From Chryseobacterium sp. ZHDP1 (GTDB taxonomy: Bacteria > Bacteroidota > Bacteroidia > Flavobacteriales > Weeksellaceae), in NCBI RefSeq assembly GCF_018603435.1, contig NZ_CP075682.1:558001-622000 (forward strand): a stretch of 64,000 bases of DNA. The letters are read 5' to 3'. Positions 16,860 to 25,537 of this stretch are shown one piece after another (the first letter of the stretch is position 1; each line of letters opens with the position of its first letter). Position numbers and translations under genes: made by a program. Under the pieces are notes generated by a model. That model saw only the letters and a program-made list of their open reading frames with translations. It ran no database searches and was not told the DNA's origin.

Positions 16860-17312
16860 ATGCATAAGAGTATAGAAATTGATGAAAAAATTTTTCAGAA
16901 TGCCGTAAAGTTCTACGGTACCGTTTTCAGCCTTCCGCCATTAGCTTCAAAGATTTACGCCTATCTTTTATTCGATTATGATAAAGTGGGCATTACTTTT
17001 GATGAGTTTGTGGAAGTGCTTTCCGCGAGCAAAAGTTCGGTTTCTACAAGTATTTCTTTACTGCTGAACGCAGAACTCATCGTAGATCACAACAAGATGG
17101 ACGAGAGGAAACGGTATTTTTTCATCAATGATGGTTATAAGAAGATAAGATTTGAAAAAATAGTTCAAAAAATGCAAGACGAATTACAACTACTGGATGA
17201 TTTAGACAATTTTAAAAAAAATCATGACGATTACAATGAAAAGATGGAAGCTTATAAAGCTCTTTTAAACAGGAACATTAAAAATATTCAGGAATCACTT
17301 AATAAACTATAG
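16860..17312 (+). CDS. MarR/GbsR-type transcriptional regulator
   Basis: A 150-residue protein with a winged-helix core (about residues 20-95): SKIYAYLLFDYDKVGITFDE, the recognition helix LSASKSSVSTSISLLLNAEL, and the wing MDERKRYFFINDGY. A charged C-terminal helix that could form a coiled coil follows. This matches the GbsR branch of the MarR superfamily. It is the first gene of an operon encoding a full RND efflux system (2 nt to the adaptor gene), so it is probably the local repressor, and a perfect palindrome sits in its own promoter. The inducer is unknown. Confidence 0.88.
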   Translation: MHKSIEIDEKIFQNAVKFYGTVFSLPPLASKIYAYLLFDYDKVGITFDEFVEVLSASKSSVSTSISLLLNAELIVDHNKMDERKRYFFINDGYKKIRFEKIVQKMQDELQLLDDLDNFKKNHDDYNEKMEAYKALLNRNIKNIQESLNKL

Positions 17313-17314
17313 AA

Positions 17315-18499
17315 ATGAATAATAAGCTAGTTATACTTTCTGTTGCGGCTCTTTCTTTAACAGCCTGCAAAAAAGAAGCCCCGAAGCAGGATGGTCCGAA
17401 ACCGTATCCTGTGGTTAATGTGGAGGCAAAAAATATAGTAGGCTATCAAACCTTTCCGGCTACCATTCAGGGGAAAGTTAATAACGATGTCCGCGCTAAA
17501 ATTCAGGGGTATATTACTCAGGTTTTGGTAGATGAAGGACAATACGTAACCAAAGGACAGCCGCTTTTCCGTCTGGAAACCAATATTCTGAACGAAAATG
17601 CAGCGGCTTCAAAAGCAGGAATCAGTGCTGCGGAATCCAATATCGCTGCGGCGCAGGCTTCTGTAGCGGCAGCAAATGTTGAAGTAAATAAACTTAAACC
17701 GCTGGTTCAGAAAAATATCATCAGCAATGTGCAGTTACAGACCGCACAGGCAAATTTAGCGCAGGCTCAGGCACAGCTAAAACAGGCACAGGCTGCAAAA
17801 AGTCAGGCAGTTGCCAATTATAAAGGTGTAGAAGCCAATATCGAATATTCTGTTATTCGTGCGCCTATTTCCGGAGTAATCGGAAAGCTACCTTTAAAAG
17901 TGGGAAGTTTGGTAGGCCCTTCAGATCAGACTCCTTTAACCACCATTTCAGATACTTCTCAGATTTACGCCTACTTTTCAATGAATGAAAAAGAATACTT
18001 TGATTTCCTTGAAAAATCTCCGGGTGCATCCATGCCCGAAAAAATAAAAAACCTTCCGATGGTGGAATTACAGCTTGCGAACGGAAGTCTTTATCCTGAA
18101 AAGGGCAGAATTGAAGCCATTACAGGACAGATCGATCCTACAACCGGAACCATCCAGTTCAGAGTAGGATTTACCAATGCGCAGAAACTTTTAAGCAACG
18201 GAAACAGCGGAACCATCAGATTCCCTCAACGTTACGACAATGTTCTGGTAGTTCCGGAAAGTGCAACTTACGAACAACAGGGAATTGTTTACGTATATAA
18301 AGTAGATAAAGACACTGCAAAAAATGTAGTAGTTAATGTTATTGACAGAATCGACAACATGGCGTTGATAAAATCAGGAGTCAACAAAGGGGAAACCGTA
18401 GTTGCTGCAGGAATCGGAGGTCTGAAACCGGGAACTGCAGTGATAAAGAAACCTGTAAAAATGGATAGTCTTGTTCAATCTATAAAACCGAAATTCTAA
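17315..18499 (+). CDS. RND efflux periplasmic adaptor (membrane fusion) lipoprotein
   Basis: A 394-residue adaptor that links the inner-membrane pump to the outer-membrane channel. The signal ends in the lipobox LTAC with Cys 18, so it is lipid-anchored like AcrA. The order is a half lipoyl domain (about 45-85, IQGYITQVLVDEGQYVTKGQPLF), a long Ala/Gln-rich coiled-coil hairpin (about 90-170), the second lipoyl half (YSVIRAPISGVIGKLPL), a beta barrel and a membrane-proximal domain. It is 2 nt after the regulator and overlaps the pump gene by 1 nt (TAATG), which points to translational coupling. Confidence 0.93.
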   Translation: MNNKLVILSVAALSLTACKKEAPKQDGPKPYPVVNVEAKNIVGYQTFPATIQGKVNNDVRAKIQGYITQVLVDEGQYVTKGQPLFRLETNILNENAAASKAGISAAESNIAAAQASVAAANVEVNKLKPLVQKNIISNVQLQTAQANLAQAQAQLKQAQAAKSQAVANYKGVEANIEYSVIRAPISGVIGKLPLKVGSLVGPSDQTPLTTISDTSQIYAYFSMNEKEYFDFLEKSPGASMPEKIKNLPMVELQLANGSLYPEKGRIEAITGQIDPTTGTIQFRVGFTNAQKLLSNGNSGTIRFPQRYDNVLVVPESATYEQQGIVYVYKVDKDTAKNVVVNVIDRIDNMALIKSGVNKGETVVAAGIGGLKPGTAVIKKPVKMDSLVQSIKPKF

Positions 18500-21400
18500 T
18501 GATTAAAAATTTTATCAACAGACCGGTTTTATCCACCGTAATCTCAATTTTAATTGTGATTCTCGGTGTTTTAGGATTGATCTCGTTACCCGTAACGCAG
18601 TATCCTGATATTGCGCCGCCAACGGTAAGTGTCTCGGCAAACTACACCGGAGCGAACGCAGAAACCGTAATGAAAAGTGTGGTTGTTCCTCTGGAAGAAC
18701 AGATCAACGGGGTAGAAGGAATGGATTATATTACTTCATCTGCCGGAAATGACGGTTCTGCACAGATTCAGGTGTTTTTTAAACAGGGAATTAATCCGGA
18801 TATTGCTGCGGTAAACGTACAAAACCGTGTAACAAGAGCAACCCCTTTACTGCCGAGTGAAGTGACGCGTTCCGGGGTTGTTACCCAAAAACAGCAGACC
18901 AGTGCCCTGATGTATATGTCTTTCTATTCTGAGAATAAAGATCTGGATGACGTATATCTTCAGAACTTTTTGAATATCAATGTTATTCCGAACTTAAAAA
19001 GGATTAACGGAGTAGGAGATGCCAATGTTTTCGGAGGTAAAAACTACTCTATGAGAATCTGGCTGGATCCTTCTAAAATGGCAGCTTACGGATTAACACC
19101 TACCGATGTTACCAATGCGATTAATGAGCAGAGTAGAGAAGCTGCCGCAGGTTCTATCGGACAAAACAGCGGAAGCTCTTTCGAATATATCATTAAATAT
19201 GTAGGGAAATTCAACGATAAGGAACAGTACGATAATATCATCATTAAGTCTTTACCGGACGGACAGAATTTAATGCTAAAAGATGTTGCTAAAGTAGAAC
19301 TGGCAGGACAGTCTTACACGGGAATCGGGGAAAACGGAAATAATCCTTCTATCAGTATGGGGATTTTCCAGACACCAGGTTCCAATGCGCAGGAAATTAT
19401 TAAAAACATCAAGTCTTATCTGAAATCAGCAGAAGGAAGTTTTCCGCAGGGAATTAAATATACTTTCAACTTTGATACAAACGAATTCCTTGATGCTTCT
19501 ATCGAAAAAGTAGTGCACACCTTAATTGAAGCCTTCATCTTGGTTTTCATCGTGGTATATATTTTCTTACAGGATTTCAGATCCACTTTAATTCCGGCAA
19601 TTGCGGTTCCGGTTTCTATTGTGGGAGCCTTTTTCTTCCTGAATTTATTCGGATATTCATTAAACCTGTTAACGTTGTTCGCTTTGGTTCTTGCCATTGG
19701 TATTGTTGTGGATGATGCGATTGTCGTCGTCGAAGCCGTTCACGCGAAGATGGAACACGGTATCTCGGATGCGAAAAAAGCAACCGTGGAGGCAATGGAC
19801 GAAATTACAGGAGCAATTATTTCAATTACTTTGGTAATGGCATCTGTATTTATTCCGGTAACGTTTATTACAGGTCCTACCGGAGTTTTTTATCAGCAGT
19901 TCGGAATCACTCTTATTGTAGCGATCATTATTTCTGCGATCAATGCATTAACGTTAAGTCCGGTTTTATGTTCATTATTCTTAAAACCTCACGATGCACA
20001 CCATAAAGAATATAAGAATTTAAATTTCATTCAGAAGTTTTTCTATAAATTCAATATCGCTTTTAAAACAACAACAGAACGTTACGGAAGAGGATTTGTA
20101 TTCCTGCTGAGACATAAATGGGTTACGCTGATTATTTTTGCTGTAACGGGCGGAATTTTATACTGGGCGAGTTCTACCATGAAAAAAGGTTTCGTACCTA
20201 CGGAAGACCGCGGAATTATCTTTACCGATGTTCAGCTTCCTCCGGGAGCGTCTATGGAAAGAACCTATAATGCATTGAAGACGCTTCAGGCAAATGCTTT
20301 AAAAGTTCCGGGAGTACAAAACGTTACAATTTCCACCGGTAGAGGATTCTTATCCGGAAACGGAAGCAACAACGGTTTGGCTTTTATTAAATTAAAACCG
20401 TTTGAAGACCGTAAAAAAGACGGGCAGACTTCTGAAGATATTACGAAAAAATTATTTGGAATCTCAGGAAAAGTTCCGGATGCAAAAGTTGTATTCTTCC
20501 AGCCGCCAAGTGTACCCGGTTTTGGTAACAGTGCCGGTTTCGAGATGGTTCTTTTGGATAAATCCGGAGGAGAATATTCAGATTTAGATGCAAAAACCAA
20601 TGAATTTATCGGAAAACTGATTGAAAGACCGGAAATTGACTTTGCCCAGACTTCGTTCAATACAAAATATCCTCAGTATGAAATGAAGATCAATGTTCCA
20701 TTAGCTAAAAAGCTGGGCGTTTCCGTAAGTGACATTCTGGCAACGATGCAGGGATATATCGGAGGAATTTATACTGCAGACTTTACCAAATACGGAAAGC
20801 AGTTCAGGGTAATGGTTCAGGCTCTTCCTGAAAACAGACAGAATATTGAAAATCTGAATGAACTGTATGTAAAAACAGGTTCCGGAGCAATGTCTCCGAT
20901 TTCACAGTTTGTAACGCTCACTAAAGCGTATGGACCGCAGTCAGTAAGCCGTTATAACCTCTTCACTTCGGTGAAAATTACAGGAGCCAACTCCGCAGGA
21001 TTCAGTTCCGGAGATGCTATTTCAGCGGTACAGCAGGTGGCAAAAGAAACCCTGAACCAGAATTATGATGTAGAATTTACAGGACTGTCAAGAGAAGAAT
21101 TAAGTTCAGGATCTCAGACGATATTAATTTTTGGATTGAGTTTAATCTTCGTATACTTTATCCTTTCTGCACAGTACGAAAGCTATATACTTCCTTTAAT
21201 CGTTGTGATTTCTCTCCCTCTCGGAGTAATGGGAGCATATTTCGGACAGAAAATCATGGGCTTGGAAAATAACATTTATTTCCAGATTGCCCTGATTATG
21301 TTGGTGGGATTATTAGCAAAGAATGCGATTCTGATTGTGGAATTTGCCGTTCAGAGAAGACATCACGGTGAAACCATCGTTATGTCGGCAATTAACGCCG

Positions 21401-21645
21401 CTAAAGCGAGATTAAGACCGATTCTGATGACCTCATTTGCCTTTATCTTCGGTTTACTGCCATTGGTTCTGGCAAGCGGAATCGGAGCGGTAGGAAACAG
21501 ATCCATCGCAACAGGAGCGGCAATCGGTTTGTTGATAGGAACTATTTTAGGACTTTTCGTGATCCCTGTTTTATATGTCATTTTTGAATATTTACAGGAG
21601 AAAGTAAAACCGATCAAACCGAAAGAAATCAATTTAGCAGAATAA
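18499..21645 (+). CDS. RND multidrug efflux permease (AcrB/HAE1 family)
   Basis: A 1048-residue proton-driven pump of the hydrophobe/amphiphile efflux family. It opens with FINRPVLSTVISILIVILG, has the N-terminal half motif GIVVDDAIVVVEAVH (about residues 400-415) with paired Asp residues expected in the proton relay, and a second half with the matching LLAKNAILIVEFA. Twelve membrane segments in two sets of six and two large periplasmic loops are evident. The length is standard. Substrates cannot be predicted. Confidence 0.95.
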   Translation: MIKNFINRPVLSTVISILIVILGVLGLISLPVTQYPDIAPPTVSVSANYTGANAETVMKSVVVPLEEQINGVEGMDYITSSAGNDGSAQIQVFFKQGINPDIAAVNVQNRVTRATPLLPSEVTRSGVVTQKQQTSALMYMSFYSENKDLDDVYLQNFLNINVIPNLKRINGVGDANVFGGKNYSMRIWLDPSKMAAYGLTPTDVTNAINEQSREAAAGSIGQNSGSSFEYIIKYVGKFNDKEQYDNIIIKSLPDGQNLMLKDVAKVELAGQSYTGIGENGNNPSISMGIFQTPGSNAQEIIKNIKSYLKSAEGSFPQGIKYTFNFDTNEFLDASIEKVVHTLIEAFILVFIVVYIFLQDFRSTLIPAIAVPVSIVGAFFFLNLFGYSLNLLTLFALVLAIGIVVDDAIVVVEAVHAKMEHGISDAKKATVEAMDEITGAIISITLVMASVFIPVTFITGPTGVFYQQFGITLIVAIIISAINALTLSPVLCSLFLKPHDAHHKEYKNLNFIQKFFYKFNIAFKTTTERYGRGFVFLLRHKWVTLIIFAVTGGILYWASSTMKKGFVPTEDRGIIFTDVQLPPGASMERTYNALKTLQANALKVPGVQNVTISTGRGFLSGNGSNNGLAFIKLKPFEDRKKDGQTSEDITKKLFGISGKVPDAKVVFFQPPSVPGFGNSAGFEMVLLDKSGGEYSDLDAKTNEFIGKLIERPEIDFAQTSFNTKYPQYEMKINVPLAKKLGVSVSDILATMQGYIGGIYTADFTKYGKQFRVMVQALPENRQNIENLNELYVKTGSGAMSPISQFVTLTKAYGPQSVSRYNLFTSVKITGANSAGFSSGDAISAVQQVAKETLNQNYDVEFTGLSREELSSGSQTILIFGLSLIFVYFILSAQYESYILPLIVVISLPLGVMGAYFGQKIMGLENNIYFQIALIMLVGLLAKNAILIVEFAVQRRHHGETIVMSAINAAKARLRPILMTSFAFIFGLLPLVLASGIGAVGNRSIATGAAIGLLIGTILGLFVIPVLYVIFEYLQEKVKPIKPKEINLAE

Positions 21646-21657
21646 AATTAAGTGAGT

Positions 21658-21708
21658 TCAGGGTTTTTGATGTAAAGTTTAAATAATAACTAAAACCGGA
21701 AACCCTGA
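21658..21708 (+). repeat. Inverted repeat between efflux pump and outer-membrane channel genes
   Basis: TCAGGGTTT (21658-21666) and its complement AAACCCTGA (21700-21708) flank 33 nt; an inner pair (TTTAAA-type) could extend the fold. No T-run follows, so it is more likely an RNA-processing or stability hairpin than a terminator. Confidence 0.45.
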
Positions 21709-21732
21709 TCTTTAAACCTTAAACTTCAAATA

Positions 21733-23148
21733 ATGAAGAGTATTTTAAACATCATAAAAGGAATAACATTTTCAGTCGCTGTTCTTGCCGCTGTATCATC
21801 GTGTATGGCGAGAAAAGAATACCACAGACCGGATAATGTGGTGGACGAAAAACTCTACCGTACAGATATGCTTCCTGCAGACAGCACCAATATCGCGAAT
21901 GTTTCCTGGAAAGAGATTTTCACAGATCCTGTACTTCAGGGACATATTACAAAAGCTCTGGAAAATAATCTGGATATAAGAATTGCTTTGCAGAGTATAA
22001 ATTCAGCAGAAGCTTATTTAAAACAAAGCAAGGCAGCGTATGAGCCAACGGTAACTGTAGGTCCCGGTTACACTTTCCAGACCCAGTCGCTGAATACACA
22101 GACAGGACGTTTGTTTGGTGACAGAAGATACATCAATCAGCTCGATATTACCGCAAGCATCGGTTTTGAAGCTGATCTTTGGGGAAAATTAAAGGCGCAG
22201 GAAAAAGCTCAGCTGGCGTCATATTTAGGAACGGTTGCTGCACATAAAGCGGTAAAAAGTGACCTTGTGGCTTCAGTTGCTTCTGCATATTATCAGTTAT
22301 TGACTTTTGATGAGCAAAAAAGAATCATTACAGAAACCATCAAAGTCCGTGAGCAGAATTTGGAAACTACAAAAGCCCTGAAAACGGCGGGAACTTTAAC
22401 AGAAGTGGCAGTTCAGCAGAGTGAGGCATTGGTGTATAATGCAAAATCCATGTTAATTGATATTGATACACAGATTCAGTTGCTGGAAAATACCATGAGT
22501 CTCTTACTGGGAGAACCTTCCCATGCAATAGAAAGATCTACACTAACAGCCCAGACTGTTCCGATTGATGTAAAACTGGGATATCCCGCTCAATTACTAG
22601 CAAACAGACCCGATGTTATGAGAGCAGAATATAATTTAATGAATGCTTTTGAACTTACAAATTCTGCAAAAGCCCAGTTTTATCCTACATTAAAAATTAC
22701 AGGAAACGGAGGAATTCAGTCTTTGGATATCGACCATTTATTCAGTGTAAATTCACTTTTCGCAAGTGTTGTAGGCGGTTTGGCACAGCCGGTTCTGAAT
22801 AAAAGAACCATCAGAACCAATTACGAAGTAAGTCTTGCCAATCAGGAAACCGCTTATCTGAATTTCCGAAAAGCCATTCTTACTGCAGGAAAAGAAGTTT
22901 CTGATGCCATAAGAGTCTATTCCGTTCAGGATCAGTACATCGATTTAAAGCAGAAAGAACTGGTGAATTATAAAAATTCTGTAAACTATTCTCAGGAATT
23001 AGTAAACTACGGAATGGCGAATTATCTTGAAGTACTCAATGCAAGTGTCAATTCTTTAAATGCAGAATTGAATATTGCCAATGCACAGTACAGTAAAATG
23101 AAAGCCGGAGTAGAACTTTATCAGGCTCTCGGCGGCGGTTGGAAATAA
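21733..23148 (+). CDS. RND efflux outer-membrane channel lipoprotein (TolC/NodT family)
   Basis: A 471-residue outer-membrane factor. It has a lipoprotein signal (AVLAAVSSC, Cys about residue 24) and two structural repeats of long helices and beta strands, typical of the NodT branch: NVSWKEIFTDPVLQGHITKAL at the start and the repeat marker LLANRPDVMRAEYNLMNAFE near the middle, ending YQALGGGWK. It trimerises to form the exit duct for the pump. The gene follows the permease by 87 nt with a hairpin between and is closed by a terminator at 23172-23205. Confidence 0.93.
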   Translation: MKSILNIIKGITFSVAVLAAVSSCMARKEYHRPDNVVDEKLYRTDMLPADSTNIANVSWKEIFTDPVLQGHITKALENNLDIRIALQSINSAEAYLKQSKAAYEPTVTVGPGYTFQTQSLNTQTGRLFGDRRYINQLDITASIGFEADLWGKLKAQEKAQLASYLGTVAAHKAVKSDLVASVASAYYQLLTFDEQKRIITETIKVREQNLETTKALKTAGTLTEVAVQQSEALVYNAKSMLIDIDTQIQLLENTMSLLLGEPSHAIERSTLTAQTVPIDVKLGYPAQLLANRPDVMRAEYNLMNAFELTNSAKAQFYPTLKITGNGGIQSLDIDHLFSVNSLFASVVGGLAQPVLNKRTIRTNYEVSLANQETAYLNFRKAILTAGKEVSDAIRVYSVQDQYIDLKQKELVNYKNSVNYSQELVNYGMANYLEVLNASVNSLNAELNIANAQYSKMKAGVELYQALGGGWK

Positions 23149-23171
23149 ACTCTGACTATAAAAGTAAAAAG

Positions 23172-23205
23172 AAAGCGCATACGGATTTATTTCAGTATGC
23201 GTTTT
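23172..23205 (+). terminator. Intrinsic terminator of the RND operon
   Basis: CGCATAC (23176-23182) pairs with GTATGCG (23195-23201); AAAG/TTTT extends the stem and T6 follows. Confidence 0.85.
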
Positions 23206-23286
23206 TTATTTGGTCTTAAAAAATTCATTTCTGATAAAATATTTACAGATATTTCCATCAGTTTTTAAAGAAAATGTAATAAAATG

Positions 23287-23317
23287 TTTGTATATGTGGT
23301 TTAAATACTTACTTTTG
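23287..23317 (+). promoter_or_regulatory. Promoter of tRNA-Ala
   Basis: TTTG 23287-23290, a 19-nt spacer, TACTTTTG 23310-23317: both elements match the Bacteroidota consensus exactly, 30 nt before the tRNA. Confidence 0.75.
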
Positions 23318-23347
23318 TACGGCTTCGGAATTTTGAAGAAAAATCAG

Positions 23348-23421
23348 GGGGAATTAGCTCATCTGGCTAGAGCGTTAGACTGGCAGTCTAAAGGTGACGG
23401 GTTCGATCCCCGTATTCTCCA
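23348..23421 (+). tRNA. tRNA-Ala, anticodon GGC
   Basis: A 74-nt cloverleaf. The acceptor stem GGGGAAT pairs with ATTCTCC, including the G3-U70 wobble that specifies alanine. D arm GCTC/GAGC, anticodon stem TTAGA/TCTAA with loop CTGGCAG (anticodon GGC), T arm ACGGG-TTCGATC-CCCGT, discriminator A. The CCA end is not encoded. A small lipoprotein gene starts 27 nt downstream and may be read from the same promoter. Confidence 0.96.
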
Positions 23422-23448
23422 CAAATATTGTTTAACTACTTGTAAACT

Positions 23449-23826
23449 ATGAAGAAAATATTTTTACTTTTATTAACAGCTTTCTTATTCGTGGGTTGCA
23501 GCAAAGATGAAGATACGATTTATGATTTCATCGGAACCTGGGCGGGAACGTACGAAGGAACCGAAAAAGGCGACTGGAATGTGGTGGTAGCTACCGACGG
23601 AAAAGTAACCGGAACATTACATTCTGATCAGACAACAGAAAACTATTATATTTCAGGACATCTTAGCGAATCCGGAGATCTTGTTGCAACGATCGGTTTT
23701 CCTGAAGATGGCGAATTCAGAGGAACTTTCACAAGAGAAGACAAAAAAGCTACAGGAACATGGTCTAATGCCGTTCCTACGCCTACAAGATCCGGAACCT
23801 GGAAAGGTGCTAAAACTTCAAAATAA
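23449..23826 (+). CDS. Small putative lipoprotein
   Basis: A 125-residue protein with the lipoprotein signal MKKIFLLLLTAFLFVGCSKD (Cys 17). The mature part is a run of short beta strands with recurring GTW/TGTW motifs (IGTWAGTYEG, ATGTWSNAV, SGTWKGAK), which suggests a small lipocalin-like beta barrel. I recognise no precise family. It lies directly behind tRNA-Ala with no promoter of its own in view, and a terminator follows. Confidence 0.8.
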   Translation: MKKIFLLLLTAFLFVGCSKDEDTIYDFIGTWAGTYEGTEKGDWNVVVATDGKVTGTLHSDQTTENYYISGHLSESGDLVATIGFPEDGEFRGTFTREDKKATGTWSNAVPTPTRSGTWKGAKTSK

Positions 23827-23850
23827 AAAGATTTTTACATACAATATAAT

Positions 23851-23874
23851 AAAGCTATCCTTCTGGGATGGCTT
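23851..23874 (+). terminator. Intrinsic terminator
   Basis: AAAGCTATCC (23851-23860) pairs with GGATGGCTTT (23865-23874, one wobble), 4-nt loop, then a T-run. Confidence 0.8.
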
Positions 23875-23915
23875 TTTTTATTAAGTTTTTAAGCAGCGGT
23901 TATATGAAAAAAGAC

Positions 23916-24071
23916 TTTATTGGATTTATTTAAAGTATTTCAAAAGTCTGCAAAGAGAAAAAATCTTTGATTTTTTTAACTCATGTGCTCTTTTTTTTTC
24001 AATTAAGTATTAAACTTAAAAAACTAAAGTGTTTAAATATTTTCCATCTTTTGTGGTAAAAAGTTTAAACA
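23916..24071 (+). repeat. Dispersed repeat family R1, copy 1
   Basis: Shares most of its length with 25278-25440 (same orientation) and its second half with 52531-52620 (opposite orientation). Shared blocks: TTTATTGGATTTATTTAAAG, ATCTTTGATTTTTTTAA, AACTAAAGTGTTTAAAT and CTTTTGTGGTAAAAA. No open frame. It fills the middle of the 415-bp gap before the NlpC/P60 gene; the rest of that gap is plain AT-rich DNA. Confidence 0.8.
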
Positions 24072-24208
24072 TCTAATGTCTTTGTTAGGCTAAAAATCAA
24101 CAGACAATTTTAAAAAGAAAACTTCGCATTCTTTAATATCATTCAAATCAACAGTCTTAAAATTTTTGTGGTATTTCTTACTTCAGCTCTGCGAAAGCAT
24201 AATTTTAT

Positions 24209-24216
24209 TATATTTG
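24209..24216 (+). promoter_or_regulatory. -7 promoter element of the NlpC/P60 gene
   Basis: TATATTTG, an exact TAnnTTTG match 25 nt before the ATG at 24242. No good -33 TTG at the right distance. Confidence 0.5.
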
Positions 24217-24241
24217 TATAGATTGTAAAATTCAGGGAAAT

Positions 24242-24811
24242 ATGATGAATAGATTTTTAGGCAAAAAAAAGTTTGTTAAAGACATATTTATTGTATCGCT
24301 TTTTTCCGTATTTATCATTTCCTGCGGAAGTTCAAAAAACGTTGTAAAAAGACCTCCGGTTACAAAAACCGTTGCAAAATCTGAAAATCTCAGAAAACTT
24401 GATTCCAGATTTGACGGGAAAATTTCAAAATCCATCAATGAACTCCTGAAAGACGCAGAAAAATATTTGGGTGCGCCTTATAAATTCGGCGGAAACACTT
24501 CTTCAGGTTTCGACTGTTCCGGATTTACCGTAAAAGTTTTTGAGGAAAATGACTTCAAACTTCCGAGAAGATCAGCAGATCAGGCAGAAGCAGGATCTCA
24601 GATTGACATCAAAGATGTAAAACCGGGAGATCTTCTGTTTTTCGCAACAGCAGGAGGAAGTAGAGTTTCACACGTCGGAATTGTTCATGACATCGGAAGT
24701 GACGGAGAAGTCAAATTTATCCACGCTTCCACATCAAAAGGCGTTATCATTTCTTCCTTAAATGAAACCTACTGGAACAAAGCCTATCTTCACGCGCAGA
24801 GAGTGCTGTAG
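24242..24811 (+). CDS. NlpC/P60 family peptidoglycan hydrolase lipoprotein
   Basis: A 189-residue lipoprotein (lipobox IISC, Cys 28) with a C-terminal NlpC/P60 domain (about residues 65-189). The catalytic Cys is in FDCSGF (Cys 92), the His in SHVGIV (about 144) and the third residue His in FIHAS (about 161). Family members cut the D-Glu to meso-DAP bond of stem peptides, as in E. coli Spr/MepS. The start at ATG 24242 or the next Met is equivalent. It is monocistronic between two repeat-rich gaps. The proximity to dapD may be coincidental. Confidence 0.9.
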   Translation: MMNRFLGKKKFVKDIFIVSLFSVFIISCGSSKNVVKRPPVTKTVAKSENLRKLDSRFDGKISKSINELLKDAEKYLGAPYKFGGNTSSGFDCSGFTVKVFEENDFKLPRRSADQAEAGSQIDIKDVKPGDLLFFATAGGSRVSHVGIVHDIGSDGEVKFIHASTSKGVIISSLNETYWNKAYLHAQRVL

Positions 24812-24969
24812 TTTAAATTGTTTAGCTGTTTTGTTTTTCAATCTTTTAAACAAAGAAAATTTAATTAAATTCTGATAATCAAAACATTACAACTGTTTTT
24901 ATATTACCTTAATAAACAGAAAAGGCATTGTATAACTTAAAAACATAAGATTTTTTAAAGTAAAAGAGT

Positions 24970-25200
24970 TTTGCTCCTTTAGGAGCAGAATCTGTGTAGA
25001 AATAGTAATAAAAAACTCGTAGGATTGATATCTGTAATGCGGTAATGTTCTAAAGATAGCGTTTCATGCTATCTAATACATCAATAGAAATGGGCTTTAA
25101 CCCATTTTAAATAATTAAGAATACACTTGGCTTTAGCTAAAACAGATCATGAATTTCCGCTTTAGCCGATTTTGATTTGCTTAAATCGCATGTGGCTTAT
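24970..25200 (+). repeat. Cluster of short palindromes in a 726-bp intergenic gap
   Basis: Successive small hairpins: GCTCCTTTAGGAGC (24973-24986), AGATAGC/GCTATCT (25054-25074), AAATGGG/CCCATTT (25088-25107), TTGGCTTTAGCTAA (25127-25140) and a CCGCTTTAGCCG motif near 25157-25168. No coding frame or tRNA. The regular spacing and the recurring GGCTTTAGC core suggest a degenerate, repeat-derived, possibly transcribed element. The gap continues into an R1 repeat. Confidence 0.6.
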
Positions 25201-25277
25201 GCAATTAAATTAAAACATTGTTTAAAGCATCCGGAATAGTTTTAAACTAATTTAAGTTTAATCTTAAAACAAAAGAG

Positions 25278-25440
25278 TTTATTGGATTTATTTAAAGTAC
25301 TTCAAAAATCTCCAAATAGAAAAAAATCTTTGATTTTTTTAAACTTAAGTGCACTTTTTTTCTATTTAACTATTAAACTAAACTTAAGAAACTAAAGTGT
25401 TTAAATTTTTTGCTTCTTTTGCGGTAAAAAAGTTTAAACA
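25278..25440 (+). repeat. Dispersed repeat family R1, copy 2
   Basis: Direct repeat of 23916-24071, about 1.36 kb away, at clearly high but not perfect identity. It ends about 50 nt before the dapD -7 element. Confidence 0.8.
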
Positions 25441-25490
25441 AGTTTCATTCTAAACAAAATACTTTCAAAAGGTTTTGCTGATCTTTTTTG

Positions 25491-25498
25491 TATCTTTG
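25491..25498 (+). promoter_or_regulatory. -7 promoter element of dapD
   Basis: TATCTTTG, an exact TAnnTTTG match 40 nt before the ATG at 25538. The nearest TTTTG (25473-25477) is closer than usual for a -33 box. Confidence 0.5.
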
Positions 25499-25537
25499 GC
25501 AGCGTATAATTTTTCAATTTAATATTAAATAATAAAC

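Noticed and set aside
23210..23452. 80-codon plus-strand frame across the tRNA
   Set aside because: It contains the whole tRNA-Ala and its promoter, so translation of this region is implausible.
24812..25537. CRISPR array in the palindrome-rich gap
   Set aside because: Palindromes differ in sequence and spacing, there are no identical direct repeats of 25-40 nt with unique spacers, and no cas genes are present.
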